Positions 1-7,193 of a stretch of 8,506 bases of DNA are shown here, one piece after another (within the stretch, counting starts at the first letter, position 1; each line of letters begins with the position of its first letter). Under the pieces are notes generated by a model, which was not told the origin of the DNA, did not search any database, and saw nothing but the letters and a program-made list of their open reading frames with translations. This DNA comes from Candidatus Avipropionibacterium avicola (GTDB lineage Bacteria > Actinomycetota > Actinomycetes > Propionibacteriales > Propionibacteriaceae), in assembly GCA_018715445.1 (NCBI GenBank), contig DVLP01000004.1, positions 1 to 8,506 on the forward strand, in the 5' to 3' direction. Both the position numbers and the translations under genes were made by a program.

Positions 1-1055
<1,055 letters not shown>

Positions 1056-1062
1056 TGAACGG

Positions 1063-1099
1063 CACGAGCCCGCCACCCTTCTCGGGTGGCGGGCTCGTG
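1063..1099. terminator. bidirectional hairpin between convergent leuA and the solute-binding protein gene
   Basis: A perfect 16-bp inverted repeat (CACGAGCCCGCCACCC at 1063-1078 and its complement at 1084-1099) encloses the 5-nt loop TTCTC. It starts 27 nt after the leuA stop and ends 16 nt beyond the stop of the convergent binding-protein gene. There is no T-tract on either side, which is common for actinobacterial hairpin terminators. Its position and strength make it a likely terminator for both transcripts. Confidence 0.85.
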
Positions 1100-1115
1100 A
1101 CGTGTCGGCGTGGGA

Positions 1116-2426
1116 TCAGGACTTGACCTCGATCTGGCCCTTGGCCGTGTCGTAGAACTGCGTGGCGGCCTGCTCCGGAGTGATCTTGCCGAACATCATG
1201 TCGTTCGTGGTGTTCTCCAGAGTGGTCCGCACCGCGGTGGTGCCGATCAGCGGCGGGATCGGGGAATCGCTGATCCCGGGCGCGATGGCGTCGATGAAGT
1301 CGGCCGCCTTCTTGTCCGACGCGTCCAGGTCCCCGACGATCAGCTCGCGCATCTCGAGGTTGGGCGGCAGCCCCCGCTCGGCCTTGATGATCTTGACCGC
1401 GGCCTCGTTGTTGACCAGGAAGTCGACCACGGCGGCTGCAGCCTCGGGGTAGTCGGTCTGGGCCGAGACCGACCACAACATCGATGCCTTGTACCAGAAC
1501 TGGCCCTCGTCGGCATTGCCTGCGTGGGTGGGCAGTCGCAGGATGACCAGGTCCTCGCCGGAGGCGGCGTCCAGGGCCTTGACCTGGTTGGACCAGTACG
1601 AGCCGATCGCCATCTTGCCGGTGGCGAAGGCCTGCTGGTCGAGCGACTTGGACCCGTCCTCGACCGCCACCGCCGCCGGCGGGGCGGCCTTGCTGTCGAG
1701 CAGGCCCTTGAGCCAGGTGAAGAACGGGACGATGTCACCGGCTTCGAAACCGAAGCCATCCTCGGTGTAGAAGGACTTCTGGTTCTGGCGCAGCCACAGG
1801 TTGATCGCGTCGTCACCGCTCCAGGCCGGCATGCCGTGGAAGTCGCCGCCGGACTTCGCGGTGAGCTCGGTGCCGATCTCGGCCATCTCGTCCCAGGTCC
1901 ACGACGCGTCGTCGGGCAGGTCCATGCCGGCCTTCTCGAACAGGGTCGGATTGGCCAGGAAGGTCAGGGAGTTCACACCACAGTTGATGCCGAACAGGCC
2001 GTCGCTGAGCTGACCGGCGTCGGCGGTGCCCTCGGCGAACTTGCTGGTGTCGACCAGCTCGCTCAGGTCGAGCAGGGCCCCGCGGTCGCCGTACTCGCGG
2101 ATGTAGGCCATGTCCATCTGGATCACGTCGGGGGCGTCACGTCCGGCGACCTGGGTGCCCAGCTTGTCCCAGTAGCTCGACCAGTCACCCGCCTCCGGGG
2201 TGATGGTGACGTCCGGCGCGATCTCCTTGTAGGCCGCGATCGCGTCCTCGGTGTTCTCGTTGCGGGTGGGGTTGCCCCACCAGCCCAGGCGCAGATCGCC
2301 GGTCAGGGGATCGCCGCCTCCGCCTCCGCCGGCTCCGCTGCTTCCCGCGTTGTCGCCGCAGGCGCCCAGCGTCAGAGCGGCGGTGCCCGCTGCGCCGATG
2401 CCGAGTAGACCTCGTCGTGTGAGCAT
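1116..2426 (-). CDS. Extracellular solute-binding lipoprotein of a CUT1 carbohydrate ABC transporter
   Basis: This is a family 1 solute-binding protein (SBP_bac_1 type, 436 aa, normal length) that would capture a sugar or oligosaccharide outside the membrane and deliver it to the permease pair at 5209-7057. The N-terminus MLTRRGLLG has twin arginines at residues 4-5. A hydrophobic stretch follows, then a lipobox LGAC with Cys23 as the predicted lipidated residue, and a Gly-rich linker at about 32-38. This suggests Tat export of a folded lipoprotein. The mature part has typical features: LRLGWWGNPTRNENTEDAI, the DWSSYWDKLGTQVAGRDAPDV region, a hinge-type FATGKMAIGSYW segment, and a C-terminal RGLPPN motif. 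The ATG at 2424-2426 is preceded by an excellent Shine-Dalgarno AAGGAGGG (2433-2440, 6-nt gap). The gene has its own promoter region and is separated from the permeases by two oxidoreductase genes, which is unusual. The ligand is not predictable by eye. Confidence 0.92.
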   Translation of the reverse strand: MLTRRGLLGIGAAGTAALTLGACGDNAGSSGAGGGGGGDPLTGDLRLGWWGNPTRNENTEDAIAAYKEIAPDVTITPEAGDWSSYWDKLGTQVAGRDAPDVIQMDMAYIREYGDRGALLDLSELVDTSKFAEGTADAGQLSDGLFGINCGVNSLTFLANPTLFEKAGMDLPDDASWTWDEMAEIGTELTAKSGGDFHGMPAWSGDDAINLWLRQNQKSFYTEDGFGFEAGDIVPFFTWLKGLLDSKAAPPAAVAVEDGSKSLDQQAFATGKMAIGSYWSNQVKALDAASGEDLVILRLPTHAGNADEGQFWYKASMLWSVSAQTDYPEAAAAVVDFLVNNEAAVKIIKAERGLPPNLEMRELIVGDLDASDKKAADFIDAIAPGISDSPIPPLIGTTAVRTTLENTTNDMMFGKITPEQAATQFYDTAKGQIEVKS

Positions 2427-2446
2427 GGTTGTCCCTCCTTTGGTAC

Positions 2447-2474
2447 GAACCGGGCCGCGCGCGGGACCGGTTTC
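2447..2474. promoter_or_regulatory. candidate operator downstream of the binding-protein promoter
   Basis: The arms AACCGG (2448-2453) and CCGGTT (2467-2472) form an inverted repeat around a GC-rich 13-nt spacer containing GCGCGC. The right arm, read on the minus strand, is GAAACCGG. A further copy, GAAACCGT, lies at 2486-2493 on the plus strand over the proposed -10, so GGTTTC (2469-2474) and GAAACC (2486-2491) also form an inverted repeat with an 11-nt spacer. GAAACCGT occurs again upstream of the permease operon. The placement just after the inferred transcription start suits a repressor, but the identity of the regulator is an inference. Confidence 0.4.
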
Positions 2475-2482
2475 TGATCTTC

Positions 2483-2511
2483 ATTGAAACCGTGCGACGG
2501 CCATTTGGCAA
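2483..2511 (-). promoter_or_regulatory. candidate sigma-70-type promoter for the solute-binding protein
   Basis: On the minus strand, TTGCCA (2506-2511) and TTCAAT (2483-2488) are separated by exactly 17 nt, resembling -35 TTGACA and -10 TATAAT with a few mismatches. Transcription would start near 2476, leaving a leader of about 50 nt that carries the strong AAGGAGGG ribosome-binding site of the binding-protein gene. This is consensus matching by eye only. Confidence 0.4.
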
Positions 2512-2605
2512 GGGCTTTCCGTCACGATGGGCGTGTCGTGTCCGAGCCGTGATGGAATCGGTACGCTGTGAACGCCGTCGGGACGGACCCGGAGGCGAAT
2601 GAGAG

Positions 2606-3778
2606 GTGGGTGTCGTGGCAACCACGGTCGCACTGTTGGGAACCGGTGGGTACGGCAGGATCCACCTTGACCGGCTGGCCGGGCTGGTCGATCGGGGCAG
2701 GGTCGAGCTGGTCGCCGTGGCCGATCCGGCCGGGCCGAGTGACCTGGTGCCGGCCGGTACTCCGGTGCACGCCGACCTGGAGGCCCTGCTGGGCGAGCAC
2801 ACCCCCGAGGTGGTGATCGTCTCGACCCCGATCCACACCCATGCCCCGCTCGCGATCCGTGCCATGGAAGCCGGTGCCGATGTCTATGTCGAGAAGCCAC
2901 CGGCGGCCGGCACCGGACCGTTCGAGCAGATGCGGGAGGCCGCCGCGCGCGCCGGGCGCAGCTGCCAGGTCGGGTTCCAGAGCTACGGCTCGCTCGGGCT
3001 GGCCCGGGTGGGTGAGCTGATCGCCGAGGGCGCCATCGGCAGCCTCCAGCGGTTCGAGGCCCGTGGCATGTGGCTGCGCACCACCGGCTACTACCAGCGC
3101 TCACCCTGGGCCGGGCGCCGCCGCGACGGCGAGGTCGTGGTCGCCGACGGTGTCACCACCAATCCGTTGTCGCACTCGGTGTCGGCCGCGTTGCACCTGG
3201 CCGGACTGGACCGGGTCGATCGGATCGGGCGGATCACCACCGAGCTGTACCACGCGCACCCCATCGAGGCCGACGACACCTCGTTCATCAGGGTCGACCC
3301 GGTCGCCGAGGACGGCGTACCGGTGCTGGCCGCCCTGACGGTCTGTGCCCCCGAGCACGAGGTGGCGACCGTGACCGCCGTGGGGACCGAGGGCCGGATC
3401 GTCTTCCACTACACCGAGGACGTGGTGCACCTGCTCGGTCCGGACGGCGAGGCCCGCTCCACCGAGCAGACCGGGCGGATCGACCTGTTCGAGAACCTGC
3501 TCGACCACCGTGACGACCCGACGGTCGAGCTGTTGTCGCCGCTGGAGCGCTCCAGCGGGTTCACCGCGGTGCTGCAGGCGATCCTGGACGCTCCCGAGCC
3601 ACGGCCCCTGCCGGACGCGGCGGTCGAGTGGGTGGGGGAGCAGGAGAAGTCCCACCCGGTGCTCGAGGGAATCGGTGACTGGTCGCGGGCCGCGTTGGCC
3701 GACGGCGGTGGCTACGCCGCCGCCGGTGCGCCGTGGGCGAGTACGGAGGCCGTGACCGTCCACGACCTCTCAGCGTGA
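2606..3778 (+). CDS. Gfo/Idh/MocA-family NAD(P)-dependent oxidoreductase, first paralogue
   Basis: This is a predicted cytoplasmic sugar or sugar-derivative dehydrogenase (390 aa). The N-terminal Rossmann fold shows GTGGYG at residues 12-17, the VAVAD acidic end (Asp40) that normally contacts the nucleotide ribose, TPIHTH at 74-79 and EKP at 96-98, whose lysine is the usual catalytic or cofactor residue. The C-terminal alpha/beta domain has NPLSHSV with His190 where the family normally has a D-x-G-x-H-x-x-D arrangement. The second acidic residue is not evident, so the active site looks atypical. The start is GTG at 2606 with GGAGG at 2591-2595 upstream. GTG at 2615, preceded by GAGAGG (2601-2606), is a credible alternative and would remove three residues. 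The gene is divergent from the binding-protein gene across 179 bp and its 3' end overlaps the convergent second oxidoreductase by 9 bp. Only the fold-level function is secure, not the substrate. Confidence 0.88.
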   Translation: MGVVATTVALLGTGGYGRIHLDRLAGLVDRGRVELVAVADPAGPSDLVPAGTPVHADLEALLGEHTPEVVIVSTPIHTHAPLAIRAMEAGADVYVEKPPAAGTGPFEQMREAAARAGRSCQVGFQSYGSLGLARVGELIAEGAIGSLQRFEARGMWLRTTGYYQRSPWAGRRRDGEVVVADGVTTNPLSHSVSAALHLAGLDRVDRIGRITTELYHAHPIEADDTSFIRVDPVAEDGVPVLAALTVCAPEHEVATVTAVGTEGRIVFHYTEDVVHLLGPDGEARSTEQTGRIDLFENLLDHRDDPTVELLSPLERSSGFTAVLQAILDAPEPRPLPDAAVEWVGEQEKSHPVLEGIGDWSRAALADGGGYAAAGAPWASTEAVTVHDLSA

Positions 3779-5143
3779 CAGGTCCACTCCGAACCCGAGG
3801 TCGCTGATCCGGACGGGCTGGCCGGTACGGATCGACTCGTTGCCGGCCATGCCGACCCCGGCCGAGCGCAAACCGTCGATCCAGCTGGACGGTCGACCCA
3901 ACGGGTCCTCGCCGGGCCCGCGGAACAGGTCGGTCAGCAGCAGGGCATCGCCGCCGCCGTGGCCACCGGTGCCTTCGGGGATGGTGAGCTCCTCGCTGAC
4001 ACCCCAGTGGTTCTGGACCGTCAGGTGGGCGCCGCGTTGGCGACCGGTGCTGGTGAGCTCCTCGGGGACCGCGCTCGGGTCGAGGATGGTGTTGCCATCG
4101 GTGTCCAGCAACACCGACGGCCGCTCGACCACGTCGAGCTCGGCGCGACCCTTGGTCCCGTTGATCGAGACCCGGTAGCCCTCCCAGGGGCAGTGGGCGA
4201 CCAAGGAGTAGCTGAGCACCGGACCCTGCTCGTAGTCGACCACCACCGCCAAGGTGTCCTCGGCGGTGATCCCGCTGTCGAAGACGTCGCGGTCACGCAG
4301 GTAGCCGTCGTGGGACTCGTTGTCGAGGTAGAGCTCCTTGAGTCGCTGGTCGTGGCGCAGGTCCAGCTCAAAGGGGGTGCGCTCCGGATTGTCGTGCGTG
4401 CCGCGCGGGTTCGGGTGGGCGACGCCGTACCGTTCGGCGTTCTCGGCACCGTAGAACTTCAGCCCGCCGCTCGCGTAGACCCGGTCGGGGGTGTCATCGA
4501 TCCACCAGTTGACCAGGTCGAAGTGGTGCGAGGCCTTGTGGATCAACAGCCCACCCGAGCGATCCTTGTAGCGGTGCCACCGACGGAAGTAGTCCGCGCC
4601 GTGACGGGTGTCGAGGACCCACTCGAAGGTGACCGACAGCACGGTGCCGATCCGCCCCGACTGCACGACCTCCTTGAGGGCGCTGTTGCGGGGGGAGTAG
4701 CGGTAGTTGAAGGTCGTGACCACGCTGTGGCCGGTCTCGCGCACGGCCGTCGCGATCGCCCGGGCGGACTCGGCGTCGATCGTGAGCGGCTTCTCCACCA
4801 CCACGTCGGCCCCGGCACGCAGGCTGCGCACGATCATCTCGGCGTGGGTGAAGTCCGGGGTGGTGACGATCACCCGGTCGACCTGACGCTCGGCGATCAC
4901 CTGCTCCAGCTCGTCGGGCCCACCCAGATGGATGTCGGCGGTGTCGATGCCGGCGGCAGCCAGATCCGCGCGGTGCCACTCGACGCGGCCCGGGTTGAGG
5001 TCGAGCAGGGCGACCAGTTCTGCGGCCTCGGCATGGTCGCCGGCGATCGCGTGGGTGTACATCTCGACCCGGTGGCCGGTGCCGACCACGGCGTAGCGGG
5101 GCCGACCACCCGCCTTGGCCGGGATCGTGGTGGGGGCAGACAT
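3770..5143 (-). CDS. Gfo/Idh/MocA-family NAD(P)-dependent oxidoreductase, second paralogue (long form)
   Basis: This 457-aa protein is longer than the usual 330-400 aa of the family and clearly different from the neighbouring paralogue. Its Rossmann motif is VVGTGHRVEMY (residues 19-29), so the third glycine of GxGxxG is replaced by Val. It also has TTPDFTHAEMI (94-104), EKPLTID (117-123) and HKASHHFDLVNWW (202-214), which contains the family's catalytic K-x-x-H-x-x-D pattern. The extra length lies mainly after residue 220. The chosen ATG at 5141-5143 follows AAAGGA (5155-5160) with an 11-nt gap. The open frame continues upstream into the permease gene, but that extension is a shadow reading. 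The gene lies 65 nt downstream of the inner permease on the same strand, so it is probably the last gene of the permease operon and acts on the imported compound. The reaction could be oxidation, epimerisation or oxidative glycoside cleavage; the substrate is unknown. Confidence 0.9.
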   Translation of the reverse strand: MSAPTTIPAKAGGRPRYAVVGTGHRVEMYTHAIAGDHAEAAELVALLDLNPGRVEWHRADLAAAGIDTADIHLGGPDELEQVIAERQVDRVIVTTPDFTHAEMIVRSLRAGADVVVEKPLTIDAESARAIATAVRETGHSVVTTFNYRYSPRNSALKEVVQSGRIGTVLSVTFEWVLDTRHGADYFRRWHRYKDRSGGLLIHKASHHFDLVNWWIDDTPDRVYASGGLKFYGAENAERYGVAHPNPRGTHDNPERTPFELDLRHDQRLKELYLDNESHDGYLRDRDVFDSGITAEDTLAVVVDYEQGPVLSYSLVAHCPWEGYRVSINGTKGRAELDVVERPSVLLDTDGNTILDPSAVPEELTSTGRQRGAHLTVQNHWGVSEELTIPEGTGGHGGGDALLLTDLFRGPGEDPLGRPSSWIDGLRSAGVGMAGNESIRTGQPVRISDLGFGVDLSR

Positions 5144-5187
5144 GGTCAACGAGGTCCTTTCAACAAGCACGAACGGTCGGGATCGGT

Positions 5188-5204
5188 GGCGACGCGTGGT
5201 CGCC
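5188..5204 (-). other. small intercistronic hairpin between permease and oxidoreductase genes
   Basis: GGCGAC (5188-5193) and GTCGCC (5199-5204) form a 6-bp stem with a 5-nt loop in the 65-nt gap after the permease stop. There is no T-tract. It may protect the 3' end of the upstream message or cause partial termination, either of which would lower expression of the oxidoreductase relative to the permeases. The role is inferred. Confidence 0.4.
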
Positions 5205-5208
5205 GGTC

Positions 5209-6105
5209 TCACTTGATGCCGGTGGTGGCGATGCCCTTGACCAGGAAACGCTGCCCGAACAGGAAGACCAGGAAGACCGGGATCAGCGAGACGATCGACA
5301 TGGCGAACATCGCACCCCAGTTGCTGGCCGACTCCGAGTCGAGGAACTGGCGCAGTGCCACCGAGACGGTCCACTTCTCCGACCGGGTCAGGTAGATCAA
5401 CGGGCCGAAGAACTCGTTCCAGGTCTGGATGAAGGTGAAGATGGCCGTGGTGGCCATCGCCGGGGTGAGCAGCGGCACGATGATCGAGAAGAAGATCCGG
5501 AACTGACCGCAGCCGTCGATCTTGGCCGCCTCGTCCATGTCGCGCGGGATGCCGCGGATGAACTGGACCATGAGGAAGACGAAGAAGGCATCGGTGGCCA
5601 ACAGCTTCGGCAGGATCAGCGGCCAGAAGGTGTTCACCCAGTCGAGCTGGGAGAACATGATGTACTGCGGCACCACGGTGACGTGCCAGGGCAGCATCAG
5701 CGTGAGCAACATGATCGCGAAGAAGATGTTGCGGCCACGGAACTTCAGTCGGGCGAAGGCGAAGGCCGCCAAGGCACAGGAGACGATGTTGCCGAAGATG
5801 CAGGCGACGGTGATGATCGCCGAGTTCAGCAGGTAGGTGTGGAACGGGTGGGTCAGTGCGGTCCACCCGTCGATGTAGTTGGCGACGTAGAAGTCGGTCA
5901 ACAGCAGACCGGGGGTACGGAAGATGACCTCGGTCGGCCGCAGGGAGCTGACCAGCATCCACAGCAGGGGATAGATCATGAACAGGCTGGCGGCGATCAT
6001 CAGCACGTGCTTGACGATGCCGGTCGTCACCCGACGTCGGGCGTGGCGGATGTCGTCAGAACGGTCGATGGAGTCGGGAGCCATGGTGGTGGTGAGATCA
6101 GTCAT
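5209..6105 (-). CDS. Carbohydrate ABC transporter permease, CUT1 family, MalG-like
   Basis: This inner-membrane subunit (298 aa) forms half of the translocation pore with the permease encoded just upstream. It has about six hydrophobic segments: roughly residues 31-53, 92-118, 127-149, 165-183, 207-228 and 265-284. A clear EAA loop (EAAKIDGCGQFRIFFSIIVP, about 192-211) would dock the cytoplasmic ATPase. The PWHVTVVPQYIMFSQLDWVNT and FIQTWNEFFGPLIYL segments and the short C-terminal tail ending VKGIATTGIK are typical of MalG-like subunits. The ATG at 6103-6105 overlaps the end of the preceding permease by 8 bp (ATGACTGA). No good Shine-Dalgarno is seen before it, so translation is probably coupled. 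An internal ATG at 6082-6084 is a less likely start. By resemblance this may belong with the YesQ-like permeases of plant-polysaccharide uptake, but that is weak. Confidence 0.93.
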   Translation of the reverse strand: MTDLTTTMAPDSIDRSDDIRHARRRVTTGIVKHVLMIAASLFMIYPLLWMLVSSLRPTEVIFRTPGLLLTDFYVANYIDGWTALTHPFHTYLLNSAIITVACIFGNIVSCALAAFAFARLKFRGRNIFFAIMLLTLMLPWHVTVVPQYIMFSQLDWVNTFWPLILPKLLATDAFFVFLMVQFIRGIPRDMDEAAKIDGCGQFRIFFSIIVPLLTPAMATTAIFTFIQTWNEFFGPLIYLTRSEKWTVSVALRQFLDSESASNWGAMFAMSIVSLIPVFLVFLFGQRFLVKGIATTGIK

Positions 6106-7057
6106 CGTAGAACACCCAGTACTTGGCGATCAGGAAATTGAGCGCGGTGAAGGCCGCGATGATGAGCAGCAGCAGCCAGGCCATGGCCGAGGCGTACCCC
6201 ATGGAGAACTGTCGGAATCCCTGCTGGTACAGGTACAACGAGTAGAACAGGGTCGAGTCGGACGGGCCGCCGCTGCCGTTGGAGACGATGAACGCCTGGG
6301 TGAAGCTCTGGAAGGCGCCGATGATCTGCAGGGTCAGGTTGAAGAAGATGATCGGGCTGAGCAGCGGGATCGTGATGTGCACGAACTGGTGCCACTTGGT
6401 GGCTCCGTCGACCTGGGCGGCCTCGTAGTACATCGAGGGGATCTGCCGCAGGCCTGCCAGGAAGATGATCATCGGGGCGCCGAAGGTCCACACGTGCAGC
6501 AGGATGATGGCGCCCAGAGCGGTGTCGGGGGAGGAGATCCAACCGATGTTGCTGGGCAGGCCGAGCACGCCCAGGATCTGGTTGAACAAGCCCTGGGTGC
6601 CGAAGATCTGGCGCCACAGGACGGCGATCGCCACCGACGAGCCGAGCAGCGACGGCAGGTAGAAGACCGAGCGGTAGAAGGCCAGGCCCCGCATGCCCTT
6701 GTCCAGCAGCAGGGCGATCGCCAGGGCGACCGCGAGCTGGATCGGGGTGGACACGATCACATAGGTGAAGGTGACCTTCAGCGACTGGTGCAACCTGGTG
6801 TCGTCGATCATCCGGACGAAGTTCGCGACCCCGGTGAACTCCGGGGGCTGGAGCAGGTTGTAGTCGGTGAAGGCCAGGTACAGCGACCCCAGCATCGGGA
6901 TCAGCGTGATCCCCAGCAGCCCCACCAACCAGGGCAACAGGAAGACATAACCCGCCACACCGTCGCGGTTGTTCTCCCGTGCCCGCTGGCGTCGCTCGGC
7001 CGGGGTGAGCCTGCGTCCCTTCGACCTCATCGCCGAAAGCTCGGACAGTGCACTCAC
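6098..7057 (-). CDS. Carbohydrate ABC transporter permease, CUT1 family, MalF-like
   Basis: This is the outer partner of the permease heterodimer (319 aa). A charged cytoplasmic N-terminus (residues 1-34, rich in Arg/Lys) precedes about six membrane spans near 35-62, 97-118, 131-150, 180-203, 231-255 and 288-312. The EAA loop EAAQVDGATKWHQFVHITIP (212-231) is well conserved. FTDYNLLQPPEFTGVANF after the first span and the closing LNFLIAKYWVFYDD are typical of the MalF/UgpA group. The start is GTG at 7055-7057 with a GAGAGGGGG ribosome-binding site (7065-7073, 7-nt gap). This is the first gene of the permease-permease-oxidoreductase operon. No ATP-binding subunit is present in the window, so a shared MsiK-type ATPase is expected. 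Confidence 0.93.
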   Translation of the reverse strand: MSALSELSAMRSKGRRLTPAERRQRARENNRDGVAGYVFLLPWLVGLLGITLIPMLGSLYLAFTDYNLLQPPEFTGVANFVRMIDDTRLHQSLKVTFTYVIVSTPIQLAVALAIALLLDKGMRGLAFYRSVFYLPSLLGSSVAIAVLWRQIFGTQGLFNQILGVLGLPSNIGWISSPDTALGAIILLHVWTFGAPMIIFLAGLRQIPSMYYEAAQVDGATKWHQFVHITIPLLSPIIFFNLTLQIIGAFQSFTQAFIVSNGSGGPSDSTLFYSLYLYQQGFRQFSMGYASAMAWLLLLIIAAFTALNFLIAKYWVFYDD

Positions 7058-7060
7058 CGT

Positions 7061-7078
7061 GACACCCCCTCTCGTGTC
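7061..7078 (-). promoter_or_regulatory. ribosome-binding site of the first permease inside a short stem-loop
   Basis: GACAC (7061-7065) and GTGTC (7074-7078) can pair in the minus-strand message, with most of the GAGAGGGGG ribosome-binding site in the 8-nt loop. The stem is only 5 bp, so any effect on translation would be mild. The ribosome-binding site itself is convincing; the hairpin could be chance. Confidence 0.35.
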
Positions 7079-7095
7079 CTGACCGTCACCGGTCG

Positions 7096-7113
7096 CGGGA
7101 AACCGTTCTCCCG
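7096..7113. promoter_or_regulatory. candidate LacI-type operator upstream of the permease operon
   Basis: CGGGAAACCGTTCTCCCG is an 18-bp imperfect palindrome with a central CG step and perfect outer CGGGA/TCCCG arms. That is the general shape of LacI-family operators. It sits 39 nt before the permease GTG, in the leader or next to the promoter, and shares GAAACCGT with the binding-protein promoter. The regulator is not encoded in this window. Confidence 0.45.
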
Positions 7114-7121
7114 TGGGGACC

Positions 7122-7151
7122 AGTGAACGACGGATGACGCACCCACGTCAA
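7122..7151 (-). promoter_or_regulatory. tentative promoter for the permease operon
   Basis: On the minus strand, TTGACG (7146-7151) is a good -35 match. TTCACT (7122-7127), after an 18-nt spacer, is a poor -10. If it is used, transcription would start just before the palindrome at 7096-7113, a sensible position for a repressor site. The -35 abuts the hairpin that follows uppS. Confidence 0.25.
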
Positions 7152-7189
7152 GCCCGACACCCCCACGGATGTGGTGGTGCTCGTCGGGC
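7152..7189 (-). terminator. hairpin terminator after uppS
   Basis: Bases 7152-7157 (GCCCGA) pair with 7184-7189 (TCGGGC). After a 4-nt bulge (7180-7183), CACCCCCAC (7158-7166) pairs with GTGGTGGTG (7171-7179) with one mismatch around a GGAT loop. It begins 4 nt after the uppS stop on the minus strand. No U-tract follows. It would separate uppS transcription from the permease operon running in the same direction. Confidence 0.6.
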
Positions 7190-7193
7190 GGGC

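Noticed and set aside
1110..2408. 432-codon plus-strand frame opposite the solute-binding protein gene
   Set aside because: It is antisense to a gene with clear lipoprotein and binding-protein motifs. Its translation is low-complexity (rich in V, G, L, D, R) with no recognisable domain, as expected from GC-biased third positions.
2427..2605. Possible riboswitch or small RNA in the divergent intergenic region
   Set aside because: Only short inverted repeats consistent with operator sites are seen; no conserved aptamer-like layout was recognised.
2568..2816. Possible small plus-strand gene starting at GTG 2568
   Set aside because: Most of its length lies in another frame of the first oxidoreductase gene, and its translation has no conserved feature.
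3959..5395. 478-codon plus-strand frame opposite the second oxidoreductase and part of a permease gene
   Set aside because: It crosses the boundary between two real minus-strand genes, shows no motif and has the repetitive composition of a shadow frame.
5144..5962. Upstream extension of the second oxidoreductase frame by 273 codons
   Set aside because: The extension overlaps the inner permease in another frame and has no membrane or domain character. The Rossmann fold begins normally shortly after the ATG at 5143.
5978..7126. 382-codon plus-strand frame opposite the permeases
   Set aside because: It is polar and rich in Q, G, E and D, the mirror image of hydrophobic permease codons, and has no recognisable domain.
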